Of a stretch of 24,175 bases of DNA, positions 10,407-19,818 are shown in pieces. A program made the translations under genes and the position numbers. Source of the stretch: Gonium pectorale. Lineage: Eukaryota; Chlorophyta; Chlorophyceae; Chlamydomonadales; Volvocaceae. The notes under the pieces were generated by a model. It searched no databases, was not told the origin of the DNA, and saw only the letters and a program-made list of their open reading frames with translations. Positions within the stretch are counted from its first letter, which is position 1. Every line of letters starts with the position of its first letter. The stretch is from contig LSYV01000061.1 in NCBI GenBank assembly GCA_001584585.1, positions 612,538 through 636,712 of the forward strand, in the 5' to 3' direction.

Positions 10407-11186
10407 ACGAGGCGGTTGGGGTGGTGGTTACGGTGATGGTTTACGGTTGTGAAGTTCATGACCGTGGGTTGAGGACACGGCGGCGATGTGGAGGGGCCGC
10501 GTTGACATCGTCGGATGCTGTGACGGCAGTGACATGGTGTTTGGGTTGTGTTCAGGGCGGTCGGCTGATGTGGCTGCCCGAGGACTGGGGCGCGCCGGGG
10601 CTCCGCCGTGAGCCGCCTGTGGCGCGCCTGGGTGACCCGTGGGTCGGTGGTTATGATTCGGAGGCACGGCTCGATTTTCCAATTGTCCTGTGCATTGCTG
10701 CACGCACGTCACGTCTTTATCCAAGGATTGATTATGATCTCAGCACACTGCTGTGCAAACGCTTTGGTCCAGTCGGTTCGGTCGCCTTCAAAAAATGTGG
10801 GCGTCTTGCTGGGCCTGGCCGGGAGCTCGAGGGGTAGGGAGAGGGGCAGGGCAATGCGTGTCGTATGACAGTGATGGACCCCGGGTTATGTGGGTGTGTA
10901 TGCCGCCTGGGCTAAACGCTGGTGCGGCGTTGAATTGCTTGGGCTGCAGAAAGGTATGGAACGGGACCAGGGCGAGCATGGCGCATGGCGATATTTTGTC
11001 ACCGGTCGCTGCATTGCGCATTGCTTCAATGTTTGTGAATTCGAGCCTTGCTGCGTGCTCCCAGAGCGCCTGCCCTATGGCTTCAATGCTGGCAGAAGGA
11101 TACTAATGAGGCCACGTCGGCCCACGCCTCCTCCGCTGTGCCATGCCCGCGGAAGACGCCCCTCCTGTATCGTATGCACCAACGGC

Positions 11187-11325
11187 TTTCAGTGTGTGGG
11201 TGTTTTTGACGCATAGGCTCAGCGTGCGGGTTTTTTTGGATGCGTCCGGACAGGCTCAGTGTGTGGGTGTTTTTGGATGCGTCCGGACAGGCTCAGTGTG
11301 TGGGTGTTCTCGGACGCTGAGGATA
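11187..11325 (+). repeat. 37-bp minisatellite, about four copies
   Basis: The unit GGCTCAGTGTGTGGGTGT followed by TTTTGGATGCGTCCGGACA (37 bp) is repeated with two nearly identical central copies. A diverged copy lies on the left (TTTCAGTGTGTGGGTGTTT, then a shortened tail). On the right a partial copy ends in GTTCTCGGACGCTGAGG. The TCCGGA in each unit is a small palindrome. Confidence 0.8.
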
Positions 11326-12214
11326 CGCTACACGGCTCTGTGTGTCTACCACTTTTTCTAGGGTTTTATTTGCAGCACCCCTGTTCCCATTTGTTACCTA
11401 TCGAGGAGGCTCGCACGGAAGGGCCAAGCTCGGGAGCAGGAGGATGCTCCTTTCGCAGTATGCCGCGTAAACACACACTTCACACATGGGGTCAAGAATC
11501 AATAAATTTGGCAGTTGGGTGCGTTTCGGCCGCCCCCGAATGCATGGGCCGGGTTGGACCCAAAGGAGGTGCCACGGGGGTGTCGGGGTGTTGCCCGCCG
11601 ACGTGTGAACCAGATGTTGGTCCGGCCGTACCGTGGTCGTACGGTTGGCGGATCGAGAATGGGCTACATGTGGCCATGTGACTTGTGCGCGCTTCTTTTG
11701 CGAAGCCGCATGTTTGGAATGTTTCATGTGATCATGAGCCGCATCTAGTACGACATGAACTGGGGCCCCCCAATGGTGTTCCTTCTTGGTTGTGATAATG
11801 CAAAACGTTTGCTGGCGACGGTGTTGCTAAAGCGAAGCCCTGTCGCTGCCCACACACGCCACGGGTGAGTGTGTTGTATCGGCTTACAGCCGTACGGCTG
11901 CTGGGTGCATCGGGTTATAGCCGTGCGGAGGCTGGGTGTGGGGCGGCCAAAGAGCAAAGGGCGCCTGAAGGACTGAACAGCGCCCCACGCCCTTTTCGGT
12001 TGTTTCCTCGGTTCGTCCTCTTTCGTGATGCCCCTCGGTTTGTGTTCTTTCGTCATATTGCATAATACACCGCATGCGCATGCTGAGTTGCCAATGCGTG
12101 CACATGCGTTGCGCTATGAAGGTGCTTGCCAAACTGATGTGACGTGTGTTCCCTGTCGCTGTGGTGTTTCCCTTGACGAGTTGTATGCGACCCGAGTCCT
12201 CTGGCTGTGCTGCT

Positions 12215-12232
12215 GGGTTAGGGTTAGGGTTA
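12215..12232 (+). repeat. Three interstitial telomere-like GGGTTA units
   Basis: GGGTTAGGGTTAGGGTTA is three perfect six-base units. TTAGGG is the telomere unit of some Chlamydomonadales, while Chlamydomonas uses TTTTAGGG and many algae TTTAGGG. Three units may also arise by chance or from double-strand-break repair. Confidence 0.5.
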
Positions 12233-12414
12233 CATGTACCCGCTGGGGCGTGACGTGGCAGAGACCTTGTTTGGCCGTTGGGGTTCTGAAGCGGCGGCTG
12301 CGTTGCTTGGCTGCAACGTTTGGCGATGCTAGCTGCCTGACAGTGGGACAGTGTGGTTGCTGACTGCCGGTTCGTAATGGTCCTTGGGGTGGGGCCCCGA
12401 GGTGCATCTGTCCC

Positions 12415-12613
12415 CCAACGCTTACGGTTGTAACGGTAATGGCAAGCGCTCAGACACGTGTCGCGAGTCGGCCACGCCGCATCAAAGGCGCAACCGTGTG
12501 TGTGCTCTTGTCGCGGTATTCCACCGTGGAATTGCACCCACCCAGTGCAGGTCCAACGGTCCACCGGAACCAAGTCCATCGCAGTCCTCGAGCGCGCCGC
12601 ATAGCACAATACA
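12415..12613 (-). repeat. ~200-bp direct repeat, copy 1 (left of gap)
   Basis: This aligns with 14503-14702 with about 19 differences in about 197 bases (roughly 90 percent identity), in the same orientation. Many differences are C/T or G/A, and several fall at CpG sites. On the minus strand both copies keep one open frame (start MCYAARSRTAMD here, MCYTVRLMTAMD in copy 2), sharing WTCTGWVQFHGG and PRQEHTHGC. The two copies bracket the inverted-repeat element and the assembly gap, so they may be long terminal repeats of one insertion or a local duplication. Confidence 0.75.
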
Positions 12614-12847
12614 TGGCCTGGGACACGACTAGGGTATTCTTATGGGTAGGGGCACCGAAGCCATCTTGTTTCTTCACAGGCACTTGTGGAAGAGGCGAGA
12701 AAGGGCGCAGACAACCTGACCAAAAGACAGCGTCGGACAGGCGTGGCATCCACCTCCGTCCGGCACCCACTGGACAACCACTGGACTCAGCGGGCACCCT
12801 GCGGCTCCGCGCGTTGCCACCCCGCCGTCCGCTTTATGCTACAAACT

Positions 12848-13401
12848 GAACGCCTCCTGGAGTTCGGCCGCCGTAGTGGGATCCCTCTTTCTGTGCAGGT
12901 TTCTCCGTTTTTCCTCGCTGCCCCAGGTCTCCAAGCAAGAGCCGCCGTGGACTGCGCTGTTGGCCCAACCGATGCAATGCCCCGCCATTGCTGCAGATGC
13001 ACCATGCGCACGTCGGCAGGCACAAGGTCCCTCCCGGCCTGCCAGCTGCCACGAGCAGACCGGAAGGTAGGTCGGCGCTCATCCCCCACGCACGGTTCTT
13101 GTTGCACCAGGGCGTCAAGTGGATCGCAGCAGCTAGGCCTGGGACGGTCTGAAACCCCCCATGCAGCCGCTGCCAGGTGCTAATACCCTCGTGAGCCCAG
13201 GCGATGGCCGCGTAGTCGTTGCTGTCATTGTGGCTGCAGCTGTTGGAGGCCAGCAGCACTGCTGGACGCCGGTGTCGCCGGGCGAGTCCTGCACGGGGGC
13301 GCTGAAGAAGAGAAGACGTGCGTGTCAAAAAAGAGAAACCTGCAAAGAAAGTGGGAGCCCACCTCTACGGCCATACACACCGAAGGCGCGACATTTACGG
13401 T
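12848..13401. mobile_element. Possible inverted-repeat (MITE-like) element, right end lost in gap
   Basis: The left end (12848-12915, plus orientation) and right end (13327-13401, minus orientation) are inverted copies of the same dispersed repeat that occurs singly at 1201-1331 and 23398-23525. Each, read inward, has a GGCCGTAG or GCCGTAGT-like core, a pyrimidine tract, TGCAG and a T-rich run. The right end is cut by the N gap. The interior of about 410 bp has short open frames on both strands (for example minus-strand NDSNDYAAIAWAHEG near 13195-13240) but no transposase motif, so a non-autonomous element is the best guess. Target-site duplications cannot be read because one end is missing. 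Confidence 0.4.
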
Positions 13402-14116
13402 NNNNNNNNNNNNNNNNNNNNNNNNNNNNNNNNNNNNNNNNNNNNNNNNNNNNNNNNNNNNNNNNNNNNNNNNNNNNNNNNNNNNNNNNNNNNNNNNNNN
13501 NNNNNNNNNNNNNNNNNNNNNNNNNNNNNNNNNNNNNNNNNNNNNNNNNNNNNNNNNNNNNNNNNNNNNNNNNNNNNNNNNNNNNNNNNNNNNNNNNNNN
13601 NNNNNNNNNNNNNNNNNNNNNNNNNNNNNNNNNNNNNNNNNNNNNNNNNNNNNNNNNNNNNNNNNNNNNNNNNNNNNNNNNNNNNNNNNNNNNNNNNNNN
13701 NNNNNNNNNNNNNNNNNNNNNNNNNNNNNNNNNNNNNNNNNNNNNNNNNNNNNNNNNNNNNNNNNNNNNNNNNNNNNNNNNNNNNNNNNNNNNNNNNNNN
13801 NNNNNNNNNNNNNNNNNNNNNNNNNNNNNNNNNNNNNNNNNNNNNNNNNNNNNNNNNNNNNNNNNNNNNNNNNNNNNNNNNNNNNNNNNNNNNNNNNNNN
13901 NNNNNNNNNNNNNNNNNNNNNNNNNNNNNNNNNNNNNNNNNNNNNNNNNNNNNNNNNNNNNNNNNNNNNNNNNNNNNNNNNNNNNNNNNNNNNNNNNNNN
14001 NNNNNNNNNNNNNNNNNNNNNNNNNNNNNNNNNNNNNNNNNNNNNNNNNNNNNNNNNNNNNNNNNNNNNNNNNNNNNNNNNNNNNNNNNNNNNNNNNNNN
14101 NNNNNNNNNNNNNNNN
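13402..14116. other. Assembly gap (N)
   Basis: There are 715 unresolved bases. Open frames that appear to cross this stretch are artefacts of translating N. The gap lies between the two ~200-bp direct repeats and directly after a copy of the dispersed repeat, which explains a failed assembly. Confidence 0.99.
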
Positions 14117-14406
14117 ATCCGATGCTGCTCCGCGACATCCGACCCCACCCCGCAGGAACCCGGGCTGCGGCCCTGGCGCGCCGCCACTGGGCCGGTGCGT
14201 GGGCCGGCGCGCTTGTGGCTGCGGGTGACGTTGCGGACATGCCTCAGCGGGATGGGACCTGGGCTGTTGGACGGTATTTGGTGCGGAGGGCGGAGGTGAT
14301 GGCAGCAGTGCTGTGGCTGAGGCACAGCCTGCTGCGGCACCGGACGAGCATGGATGCGCGACGGCCCTACATCCACGACCCCTCTGGATGCAGGCCGCGC
14401 GGCTAA
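14117..14406 (+). other. Open frame leaving the gap; possible 3' end of an unknown ORF
   Basis: One plus-strand frame is open from the gap edge to a TAG at 14404-14406, about 96 residues, Arg/Ala-rich (ALARRHWAGAWAGALVAAGD, then RYLVRRAEVMAAVLWLRHSL). Other frames are also open for long distances because of high GC, so coding status is unproven. No domain is recognised. The start would lie inside the gap. Confidence 0.2.
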
Positions 14407-14415
14407 CATGTGTTT

Positions 14416-14434
14416 GCCCCGCTGTTAGCGGGGC
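14416..14434. other. Perfect hairpin after the open frame
   Basis: GCCCCGC, loop TGTTA, GCGGGGC: a perfect 7-bp GC stem with a 5-nt loop, nine bases after the stop at 14406. No T-run follows and the setting is eukaryotic, so this is not called a terminator. Confidence 0.6.
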
Positions 14435-14502
14435 TGGGCAGGCGGCGTCGGGCGTAGGCTGAGGCGGGTGAAGGGTGAAGGGTAAAGAATGGAGTGGGTT
14501 GT

Positions 14503-14702
14503 CCAACGTTTACAGTTGTAACGGTTATGGCAAGCGCTCAGACACGTGTCTCGAGTCGGCCACGCCACATCAAAGGTGCAGCCGTGTGTGTGCTCTTGTC
14601 GCGGTACTCCACCGTGGAATTGCACCCACCCAGTGCAGGTCCAACAGTCCACCGAACGCATGTCCATCGCAGTCATTAAGCGCACCGTATAGCACAACGC
14701 AT
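14503..14702 (-). repeat. ~200-bp direct repeat, copy 2 (right of gap)
   Basis: This is the partner of 12415-12613, about 90 percent identical and in the same orientation. The alignment begins at CCAACG and ends around ATAGCACAAC. Sequence just outside the two copies is unrelated. The minus-strand frame seen in copy 1 is also open here. Confidence 0.75.
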
Positions 14703-14775
14703 GCAGTCGTGTGCAAGTAACGTCAAGCGGTCAAAGTATATATGACAAACAAAAGGAAGCGGAAACAGGGACATG

Positions 14776-14853
14776 CTCCGGCACCGACACGATTCCGGTG
14801 CCAGTGCCGGAGCCGTGTCAATGTGGCGTGTCACATTTGTGACAGCCGTGTCG
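14776..14853. repeat. Cluster of inverted repeats
   Basis: CTCCGGCAC at 14776-14784 pairs with GTGCCGGAG at 14804-14812. An alternative inner stem is GGCACC with GGTGCC. Just downstream, TGTCACATTTGTGACA at 14829-14844 is a perfect 6-bp stem with a 4-nt loop. The string CGACACGATTCC is echoed as CGTGTCGATTCC. The cluster lies in gene-free DNA and may be the end of a decayed element or a protein-binding site. Confidence 0.6.
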
Positions 14854-15596
14854 ATTCCAGACACCTTCCCAACAGCGGCAGTCCGCTTATGACCTCTCAT
14901 CGTTGTCGACTGCAGAAACAAAACACCGGCGTCCCCCGTCGGTGTGCAGCACGTGGGGTGAATCACTCCCACGCTGCCCTACGCTCAACACTGCCGGACG
15001 AATGAGTACCTGCTAACTAACTAACTACGGTCAAGCAAGGCTTAGCCGGCCGTACCTGCCGTTTGCAGTCAATGATTACGTTTGCCGCGCGGTGCCGCTC
15101 ACTTATTTGCCCCGTATGAGACCGTCCGCACGCGGACCCGTCGGAGCAGAGCATCAGTGCGCAAGTAATTGCCTACCAAGTCAGAGATGAATAGGTGAGC
15201 CACGCATGCATAACAGTCATGGTAGGTACATGGTACGGTACGCTAGAAGCAATGCAACAAACCTGCGAGCTACTCCACCGTACCGTACCGGGAGGCCCAC
15301 CACCACCTAGCTATAGCCCGCCCGCCTCGCCGCGTTCCAAGCCGTATCGCATGGGCAAAGACACAAGAAACATATGTACGACAGAGACCCGCGCGCGCTG
15401 TACTGGTACTTGCCCACACCACATAAAGCGGGGTCCGCTAGAAGAAGATATCATGAATGCCGAGATCCCATGAATGGCTATGGAATGCTAGGAGTATGGC
15501 TAGGTACTAGGAACTAGGGGCTATATGTGAGCAGAGAACGCTAGACAGCCAGGCGGAAGCGCCCCGCCCCGCCGGACGCGGCCATTTCTAGGCACG
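14854..15596. other. Intergenic, downstream of the membrane-protein gene
   Basis: No gene is seen. This stretch would contain the 3' UTR of the minus-strand gene that ends at 15597, but no TTACA (TGTAA on the minus strand) is present here. It holds an 11-bp inverted repeat (15232-15289) and four CTAGG strings within about 35 bp near 15488-15519. Confidence 0.55.
15232..15289. repeat. 11-bp inverted repeat
   Basis: GGTACGGTACG at 15232-15242 and CGTACCGTACC at 15279-15289 are exact reverse complements separated by 36 bases. GTACGG/CCGTAC strings are common across this window, so a chance origin is possible. Confidence 0.5.
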
Positions 15597-18500
15597 TTAC
15601 TCGGGCGCCGCCGCCCCGGCAGCAGCAGGCCGCGCCGGCGCCGCCTCGGCGCCTTGCCCGCTCTCCACATCGGCCGGCGCCACAGCCGCGCCGCCCGCGC
15701 CCGCGCTTGCGGGCGCGGCCGAGTCGTGGTGCCCGCTGCTGCGCGGCGAGATGTGCGACGACGCGCGGCGGGCCTTTATCGTCATGAGCACGGCCGCGCC
15801 GATGACCGCCGCGCCGCCAATGATGCCGACGGTGCAGCCCACCACCACGGGTACGTTCACGCCCTTGCTGACGGCGCTGGCGGTGGCGGCGCCGCCGTCG
15901 ACGCCGGGGTCCGTCGTCGTGCCGTCGCTGAGCTGGTCGATGAGGGCGCCGGAGTCGACGCTGGCAGACTGGACGTGCGCCTGCAGGGCGCTGCCAGTGA
16001 AGTTGGCGGTGAAGGCAGTAGTGAGGGCTTCCAGCGCGGTCGCGTCGCCGGCGGCCGCCGCGTCCGCCAGCTCCGCCAGTGCGGCGCTCATGGACGTCTG
16101 CTGCACCGAGGCCACCTGCGCGGCGCTGCGCAGCACGACCGCCGCGTCGACGGGGCTGCCGGCGGCGGCGGCGGAGGCCACCTGCTGGTCGAGCTGCGTG
16201 AGGATGGCGGTGCTCTGGGACACGGTGGAGGCGACGGCCGAGATGACGGCAGTCAGCTGAGGGAGAAGCGGCGGCAATGAGGGAGGGAGTGGGTGAGCGT
16301 GGTGAGGGGTTGGAATTTTGGGCTGAAATCTTCGGGACGTGGCTGTCGGAAAGGCGAGCTACACGTCTGTGTGCGGGCGCACAAGAAAAAAGAGAAATCA
16401 CACGACTGCACATCGGCATGGAATGCCACACGGCATACATACACTCACGCATACGTAGATAGCACACACCCACGCAGGCCAGCAGCAGGCACACCTGGCT
16501 GATGCTGAGTGTCGTGGCGAGGCTGCGTCGGGTGGCCTGCTGCGCAGTGATGTAGTTGACCATGACCTTGGTCATGTAGTCCTGGTCGCCGAGCTTGAGG
16601 CCGGCCGACAGCAGGTCTTGGGCCATGGTCGACAGCAGCACGCGCGCAACCACGTCGGGAGTGTACCCGGCCTTCAGGTAACCTGCGAGCAAGGGCAGGG
16701 GGGGACGAACACAGGAGGGGTCAGACGGCAGCAACGCCCCTTAACGGCCACGGCAGCGCGATGGGGTGCGAGCTGGGGACCTGTCGCCCTCCGCGTTCAG
16801 TAGTCCCCGCAAATCAAGCGTCAACACGTTGCATTATATAGCGAACAAGTTACTGGTACCCGACTGCCGACTCCCAGCCGGGCTTCCAGCCAAAAAAAAA
16901 GCCAGCGCCCACCTGCCACGAACTTGCTGGTGGGGCCGACGACGGCAGCGACCCGGAGGTTCAGCAGGTAGGCGCGCGTCGCAATCGGCAGCGTGGCGTT
17001 CCAGTTCTGGCGCACAAAGTCGGCGCCCGCGGGCAGCGCGTCCGCCGCACTCGAGCGACCCACGCCAAAGTAGTTGTAGACCGTCGAGTAGTCAGCCGAC
17101 GAGATGTGGCGGGGGGCCCAGGTGGCGGCGGCGGCAGAGGCCTTGAAGACCGCCGTCACGAGCGCGCTGACCGAGTCGATGGTCGCGTTGTCGGTGCCGA
17201 TGGGCAGCAGCACCGGCAGCGGGATGGCCGTGACGACCGTGGAGTTGGCGGTGGAGAGGACCGTGTCGCGGCAGCCAGCGGGGACAGTCACCTGCGGTGC
17301 GGGAAAAGGTTCCGGTCCGGTTTCGGTGCGAGGCAGCGTGTTGTGGGCAGCGCTGGACAGCAGTCAGCAGAGGAGTACCGTAGCTAAGAACTGTTTTGGG
17401 TTTCGCACATCCCAAGGGGTTGCAGCTACTTCCGGGAAAGGCGGCACCAGAGTACCAGTCACCCACCAGCGGGCCCATCGCGCTCGTGAGGTTGACGGCG
17501 CCCTTGTCGTCGGTGGTGGCTGTCGTGGCCGTCATCTGGTACGGGTTCTCAACGGCAACCTGCGAGCGGCAACGGGCGTGATGGGATGATGTATGGGTTG
17601 ATGGTAGCAAAGCTGACGCCAGCCGAGCGAGGACACACTTGGAACTGGGAAATGGGAGCCTTGGTCTACTAGGCCAGGGGAGTCGACGGAAGTAGCGACG
17701 GCGGCCCCACATACCTTGCAAGCGGCCAGGGCTCCGGTGGAGCGGACCGTCAGGCGGAGGTCTGCGGGTATAGCAGTGAAGCCCAGCGCGTAGCCCATGG
17801 CGGCGAGGCGCACGGGGGCTGCGTTCAGCTGCGCTGTCCAACCTGGTGGGGCCGGCGGTGAACGATGTCAGGCGGGCAAAGAGTTGAGGATGCGAGCGTC
17901 AGCAACCACGGAACAATGCGACGGCGCACGCCGTACGGCGGGCAAGGAACAAGGCAGAGCAAGCCCTAAGAAGGCAAGCCATAGAGCACAGCCAAGGCAG
18001 TCGCGCCCATCCCCAAACCTCCGACTCACCGCCCGTGAGCTGCGCAACAGCCTGCGGGTTGCCCGCCAGGGACGCCAGCGACGGCGCGCCCGCGGTCTGC
18101 ACAACGTACGACACGCGGGATGCGAGCGACAGCGCCGCCAGGGGCAGCGCCAGGAGCTCGGCCTGGACGGAGCTGTTGGACAGGCTCAGGCTGGCCGCCG
18201 CCGTCTGGTACAGCTGCGCCGCCTGGGCCACGAGCGCCGTGACCTCAGACCTCGACGTTGTTGCTTCGGCGGCCTTGCAGTCGGTGGCGGCGGCATCCGT
18301 CAGGACAGCGGCGAGGAGGGAGCTGCTCGTCAGGTCCAGGGCCGCGGCGGACGCCTGCCGGGCCAGGGCCTTGTAGACGGCGGTGGCGCGAGTCTCGGCC
18401 GTGGCGCAGGCGGGGATTGTGCCGGCGGGGAAGGCGGCGAGCGACGCGGACGCGATCACGATGAGCGAGGAGAGCCGTGTGTCGGCGGCGAGCATGCGCA

Positions 18501-19818
18501 GTCCGGTTAGCCTGAGGGCGGAGGGCGAAGCGGAAAGGACTTCCGTGTCAGGGGACGAAAGCACGAGAAGCGAAAGCGAGTACGCACCCAACTTGGATAC
18601 ACAGATGGCATCATCACTTTCGCGCTTACGCTCGTCGTATGCGTTGTTCCTTTTCAACACAGCTGGCGAGCTGCGGTTCGCGGTGGCACAAGGCACCCGC
18701 AGTGCATATTCGTATTGGAGCCACGGAGCTGCGGGGGCACAAAAAACGCCAAGTACAACCTCTCACCGGGTGGCCTGAGTGCTCGATCTCAGAGCCTCCA
18801 CGGCGCCCGTCTGCGCGCTGCTGGCATCCACACCAACCATGGCGTACGACGACAGTACTGCATCATCGGCCGACGTCGAGGCATACTGCAACAGGCGAGT
18901 CACGGGGGTGGCGGTGGCGCTGGCGGCGCCGGAGGAGGGCCGGTAGAGCATGCCCGCGATGGCGAAGGGCAGCGCCAGGCCGGTGAACGAGTCGACGCAG
19001 GAGGCGGACGCAGGGACGACAACGAAGGCCTGTGGTCAGGGCGGGGGTGGGGTGGGGAGCGAGTGCATCTGAGAACGACAGTACGTAGCATAGCGCTGTT
19101 TCGAGCTTAACAGGGTTGAGAATTTTGTGTGTGCATGTACCACATGGCGCAGAGAAGGCTGGGCGGCGCGCGCACCGAAGCGATCAAGCCCGCACAGAGG
19201 TCGCTCGCATGAGCGCCGGGACAGCGAGCGAGCCAAAGAGCGGGCCCGGGTCTTGCGACTTGCCTGGAGGGCCGAGGGAGTCGATGCGCCGGTGAAGGTT
19301 CCTTCAGCGGATGTCGACAGGTTGTACTGACCGTAGCTGTCGAGGCTGTATCCCTGCACGGCACGCAAACATGGGACGCCCGTTTCGTGGCACGTTCGGT
19401 GGTTCATGCACGTGTGATGGCGTGTATGCGAAGCGGGGGGGGGGGCGCAGCCAAGAGCGGCTTTCCCCGTTTCTGGTTCTCTTTTTTAGAGGCACAAGTA
19501 AGGGGTCTCACGGCAGACACATACCTGGCAAGACGTGGCGGGTCCAACAAATCGGGCGACGCCACTCCAGGAGAAGGTCGGTTGCTGGGCCGCGGGGCTT
19601 GGAGAGGGAAGAAGGGGTGGAGGAGACGACGGCGGGTACGTCGCCGGTACCAGTGTTGGTGTCTCGCCGCCGTATGCGGGGACTTGCGCATGTGCGAGCC
19701 CCAAGCATGTCGCGAGGGCGAAGATGGCGACAAGACGCTTTGAAGTTGGACCTGCGCAGCAGAGGTAGCAGTAATATTTTGAGACCTTTTCAAATTTATG
19801 TTCTAACATATGATGCAT
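15597..19818 (-). CDS. Type I membrane protein with two adhesin-like PLTTL-type repeat units (9 exons)
   Basis: Exons in coding order are 19818-19525, 19353-19264, 19029-18767, 18511-18030, 17842-17715, 17559-17467, 17291-16913, 16682-16495 and 16256-15597 (TAA), giving 858 residues. Intron 2 appears to be GC-AG (CAG|GCAAGT); the rest are GT-AG. A signal peptide (LVAIFALATCLGLAHA|QV, cut near residue 44) precedes a Pro-rich stretch (47-85). Unit 1 (about 86-376) and unit 2 (about 405-660) align: a beta-type segment with GPATSC or GALAAC, then SAEGTF or TDDKGA, then VVVPASASCVD or VTVPAGCRD, then ATPVTRLLQY or IDSVSALVTAVF, then long Ala-rich helices. This resembles bacterial surface proteins with a carboxypeptidase-regulatory-like sandwich followed by a PLTTL helical unit. 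One membrane helix (about 772-799) precedes a basic KARR and an Ala/Gly/Pro cytoplasmic tail. Seven N-glycosylation sequons fit an outside location. The start is uncertain: CTGCTGCGCAG at about 19758 could be a 3' splice site with the ATG further upstream. Function is probably adhesion or sensing, inferred only. Confidence 0.78.
19030..19263 (-). other. Probable GC-AG intron of the membrane-protein gene
   Basis: The donor reads CTCCAG|GCAAGT and the acceptor GACCACAG|GCC, giving phase 0 on both sides. No good in-frame GT donor lies nearby. AG|GCAAGT is the standard context for the minor GC donor class. The equivalent boundary in the second repeat unit (CTG|GTGGGT at 17467/17466) uses GT at the same aligned residue, which supports the placement. 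Confidence 0.7.
19470..19487 (+). repeat. 18-mer T-rich motif in intron 1 of the membrane-protein gene
   Basis: Exact second copy of TTTCTGGTTCTCTTTTTT, also at 6393-6410. It lies in the intron 19354-19524 on the strand opposite to the gene and so is an A-rich tract in the pre-mRNA. A run of nine or more G lies just upstream at about 19435-19444. Confidence 0.45.

Larger units (their letters stand above)
10407..12414. other. Intergenic stretch after the two-RRM gene
   Basis: No gene is supported here. The 3' UTR of the preceding gene must begin at 10407, but I find no TGTAA within about 2 kb, so its end cannot be placed. The stretch has lower GC than the genes and short non-overlapping chance frames. 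Its only organised elements are the 37-bp tandem repeat near 11187-11325 and three telomere-like units at 12215-12232. Confidence 0.6.

Noticed and set aside
12680..13070. Exon-like stretches after CTTCACAG (peptide ALVEEARKGADNLTKRQRR) and after CCCCAG (VSKQEPPWTALLAQP) with a GTAGGT donor
   Set aside because: Good splice-like borders, but no frame-consistent join, no recognisable domain, and the region overlaps the suspected inverted-repeat element.
14416..14434. Rho-independent terminator
   Set aside because: GC hairpin without a following T-run in a eukaryotic genome.
13161..14506. Several 280-390 codon frames across the gap
   Set aside because: They exist only because N was translated as open; most of their length is unknown sequence.
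15654..16280. Plus-strand open frame of 208 codons opposite the last exon of the membrane-protein gene
   Set aside because: Antisense shadow; the minus strand has the membrane helix, sequon and stop consistent with the spliced protein.
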